From positions 992,001 through 1,056,000 of the forward strand of contig JAQFWX010000003.1 of the NCBI GenBank assembly GCA_027605045.1: a stretch of DNA of 64,000 nt. The letters are read 5' to 3'. Below the pieces are notes generated by a model. That model made no database searches, had not been told where the DNA came from, and saw only the letters and a program-made list of their open reading frames with translations. Position 1 is the stretch's first letter, and each line of letters opens with the position of its first letter. The position numbers and the translations under genes were made by a program. Source of the stretch: Phallus indusiatus. Lineage: Eukaryota > Basidiomycota > Agaricomycetes > Phallales > Phallaceae. Shown piece after piece: positions 62,452 to 64,000 of the stretch.

Positions 62452-63711
62452 ATGGCTTTCGTTCAAAACTTTTCTCGCTGGCTCGGTAAGAATAGCGTAT
62501 TAACTTTTGGTATTCGGTATATTCATTTCGAAACATCTAGTTCCTATAGCGACTGTAGTGACACTCGGGAATGCCAGCTTATATGACGTTCCCGGAGGTT
62601 ACAGAGCAGTCATGTTTGACAGGTTTAAAGGAGTGAAAGATAAAGTATGCATGCTCCGCTGTTCCGATGCAGTCTGTTAACGAGTTTCAATCGTTAGCCT
62701 TCCGTAGAAGGGACTCATTTCTTGATTCCTTGGCTTCAGCGTGCTATTCTGTACGATGTACGAACCAAACCACGGGTGAGAGTTTTTGCGATTATTCTTT
62801 TAGTCACTCCAAAAATACGAGCGAGTTTATGCAGAATATCTCTACTACAACTGGTTCCAAGGATTTGCAGATGGTTTCTATCACTTTACGTGTCCTGTCA
62901 CGTCCGGATGTGGAGCATCTGCCCAAAATTTATCAAAACCTTGGGTTAGATTACGATGAAAGAGTGCTTCCTTCTATTGGGAATGAAGTTTTGAAGGCTA
63001 CCGTTGCTCAATTCGACGCGGCTGAACTTATCACACAGCGTGAAGTGGTGTGTGCTCTTTGCATTAGAGATGGCGACAAGAATAACTGACTGGTCTTGTC
63101 AGGTTTCATCGAGGATTAGACAAGACTTGCTCCAACGAGCCGGAGAATTTAATATTGTCTTAGAGGATGTGTCTATTACTCACTTGACATTTGGAAAAGT
63201 AAGATTCCGCTTGTGTTCTTTTTCAATTTCCCCGCTCACGTTTCCGGTATTAGGAATTCACTCAGGTATGACATTTTGGTTACTCTCACACTAATTCGGA
63301 GCTCAGACAATTACTGGTAGGCGGTAGAGGCCAAACAAATAGCTCAACAAGGTATATACTCTTTTTTATGGAGCGTCATCAACTCGCTAATCAAGTGATG
63401 ATACTACTAGATGCTGAACGGGCGAAGTTTATCGTCGAAAAGGTGCGTCGTGTCGATGAAACCTGTTCAATGATGTCTAAAGGTTTTTCTAGGCGGAACA
63501 AGAACGCCAAGCAGCAGTTATACGCGCAGAGGGAGAGGCAGAAGCTGCAGCTACGATCTCAAAAGCGTTAGCGAAAGCCGGTGATGCGTTGGTGACCTTC
63601 CGTAAAATTGAGGCGAGCAAGGCCATTGCACAGTCGCTCTCGACTAACCCAAATGTTGCATATGTACCTAGTGGTGGGGGTAACATCTTACTGAATGTCC
63701 CTGCTAAATAA
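62452..63711 (+). CDS. PHB1: Prohibitin 1 (SPFH/band-7 protein)
   Basis: An inner-mitochondrial-membrane ring protein, chaperone and organiser with PHB2. The ATG at 62452 gives [10 protein letters not shown], then an intron, then [20 protein letters not shown] and [16 protein letters not shown]. The next part is [24 protein letters not shown] core blocks follow: [40 protein letters not shown] and ITQREVV, then [20 protein letters not shown] and [20 protein letters not shown]. The coiled coil has [11 protein letters not shown] and [20 protein letters not shown]. The end is [13 protein letters not shown] (stop at 63711). Seven to eight exons. Secure. Confidence 0.95.
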
Positions 63712-64000
63712 GTAAATACGATAAATACATATTATACATTACTAGTACCACTCCATATACTTGCCGCAACACCCCTGCCGTCTGTCGGACTTGGAAATGC
63801 CGAGGAGTGGGCGCTCAAAAATTTCCCACTCGTTCCCTTGAACTACAACGACAAGTAGTGTTTTCCTTCTCGTCTCTTCTGTTTTTTCTCTGTCTCTCTG
63901 TCTCTGTCTCTCTGTCTCTCTGTCTCTCTATCTCTCTCTGTCTCCTTCTCTCTCCTCTGTCTCTCTTCTCCGTCTCCTATCCTTCTCTTTCGTTCCTGTA
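63712..64000. other. Right edge, downstream of PHB1
   Basis: The PHB1 3' region followed by a polypyrimidine tract. It may be the promoter of a gene beyond the window. No ORF is supportable. Confidence 0.5.
63885..63975. repeat. (TCTG)/(TC)n simple-sequence tract
   Basis: A long, imperfect run of CTCTGT and TCTC units on the plus strand, the most striking simple repeat in the window. Pyrimidine tracts of this kind often precede fungal transcription starts. Confidence 0.8.

Noticed and set aside
63885..63975. Possible telomere-like or centromeric repeat at the right edge
   Set aside because: The units are CTCTGT/TC, not a TTAGGG-type repeat, and the tract is short. It fits a promoter pyrimidine tract.

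Overview
The window is nuclear DNA from a filamentous basidiomycete, most likely an agaricomycete. Genes are dense and cut by many short introns (about 45-75 nt), with 30 gene calls: 29 protein genes and one tRNA. The proteins have fungal or basidiomycete architectures: a Cas1 capsule-type acyltransferase, a Bck1-type MAPKKK with a long Pro/Ser-rich N-terminal half, a Cut8/Sts1 proteasome tether and a fungal rhomboid. I see no integrated virus, transposon ORF, CRISPR array or secondary-metabolite cluster. Two reading-frame breaks, both at short homopolymers (29.82 kb and 55.09 kb), need checking as base-level errors before they are read as biology.

Layout. 0.3-5.2 kb: biotin synthase (+), a DinB-fold protein (-), TRAX (-) and a HIT protein (+). 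5.5-13.2 kb: proteasome activator BLM10/PA200 (-), ending in a YYA tail. 13.4-15.5 kb: an unknown coiled-coil protein (-) head-to-head with RAD14/XPA (+). 15.9-17.1 kb: Cut8/STS1 (+). 17.2-23.5 kb: MAD2 (-) and NUP155/NUP170 (+), divergent from one 451-bp spacer. 23.5-27.8 kb: a RING-CH membrane E3 (-), an intron-containing tRNA-Thr (-), the zinc protein CZIB (+) and an IQ-motif protein (-). 28.1-37.3 kb: a BCK1-like MAPKKK (-), RRP15 (-) and an ankyrin plus DIL-domain protein (+). 37.8-46.6 kb: RVB1 (-), GID8 (+), a rhomboid (+) and a Cas1-like protein (+). 47.0-51.9 kb: a CDC3-type septin (-), an unknown protein (-), frataxin (+) and a mitochondrial rhodanese (-). 52.4-56.7 kb: a CTR copper transporter (+), a ferric/cupric reductase (+, with a frame break) and a VAM7-like PX-SNARE (-). 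57.0-63.7 kb: eIF3a (+), a 2.2-kb gene-free stretch and prohibitin PHB1 (+).

How the genes relate. Most are core housekeeping genes, so their order is probably ancestral and not a dedicated cluster. Three neighbourhoods look functional. BLM10 and Cut8 both bind the proteasome and lie 2.7 kb apart; other ubiquitin-pathway genes (RING-CH E3, GID8) lie further on. MAD2 and NUP155 share a promoter region, and in yeast Mad1-Mad2 docks on a Nup170-containing pore subcomplex. Frataxin, rhodanese, CTR and the FRE reductase form a 5-kb metal and sulfur group. I found no wholly new system. The most unusual features are very small exons that carry functionally decisive codons: a start-codon-only exon in GID8, a six-base coding exon in CZIB, and a 15-base exon carrying the RING-CH zinc-ligand histidine.
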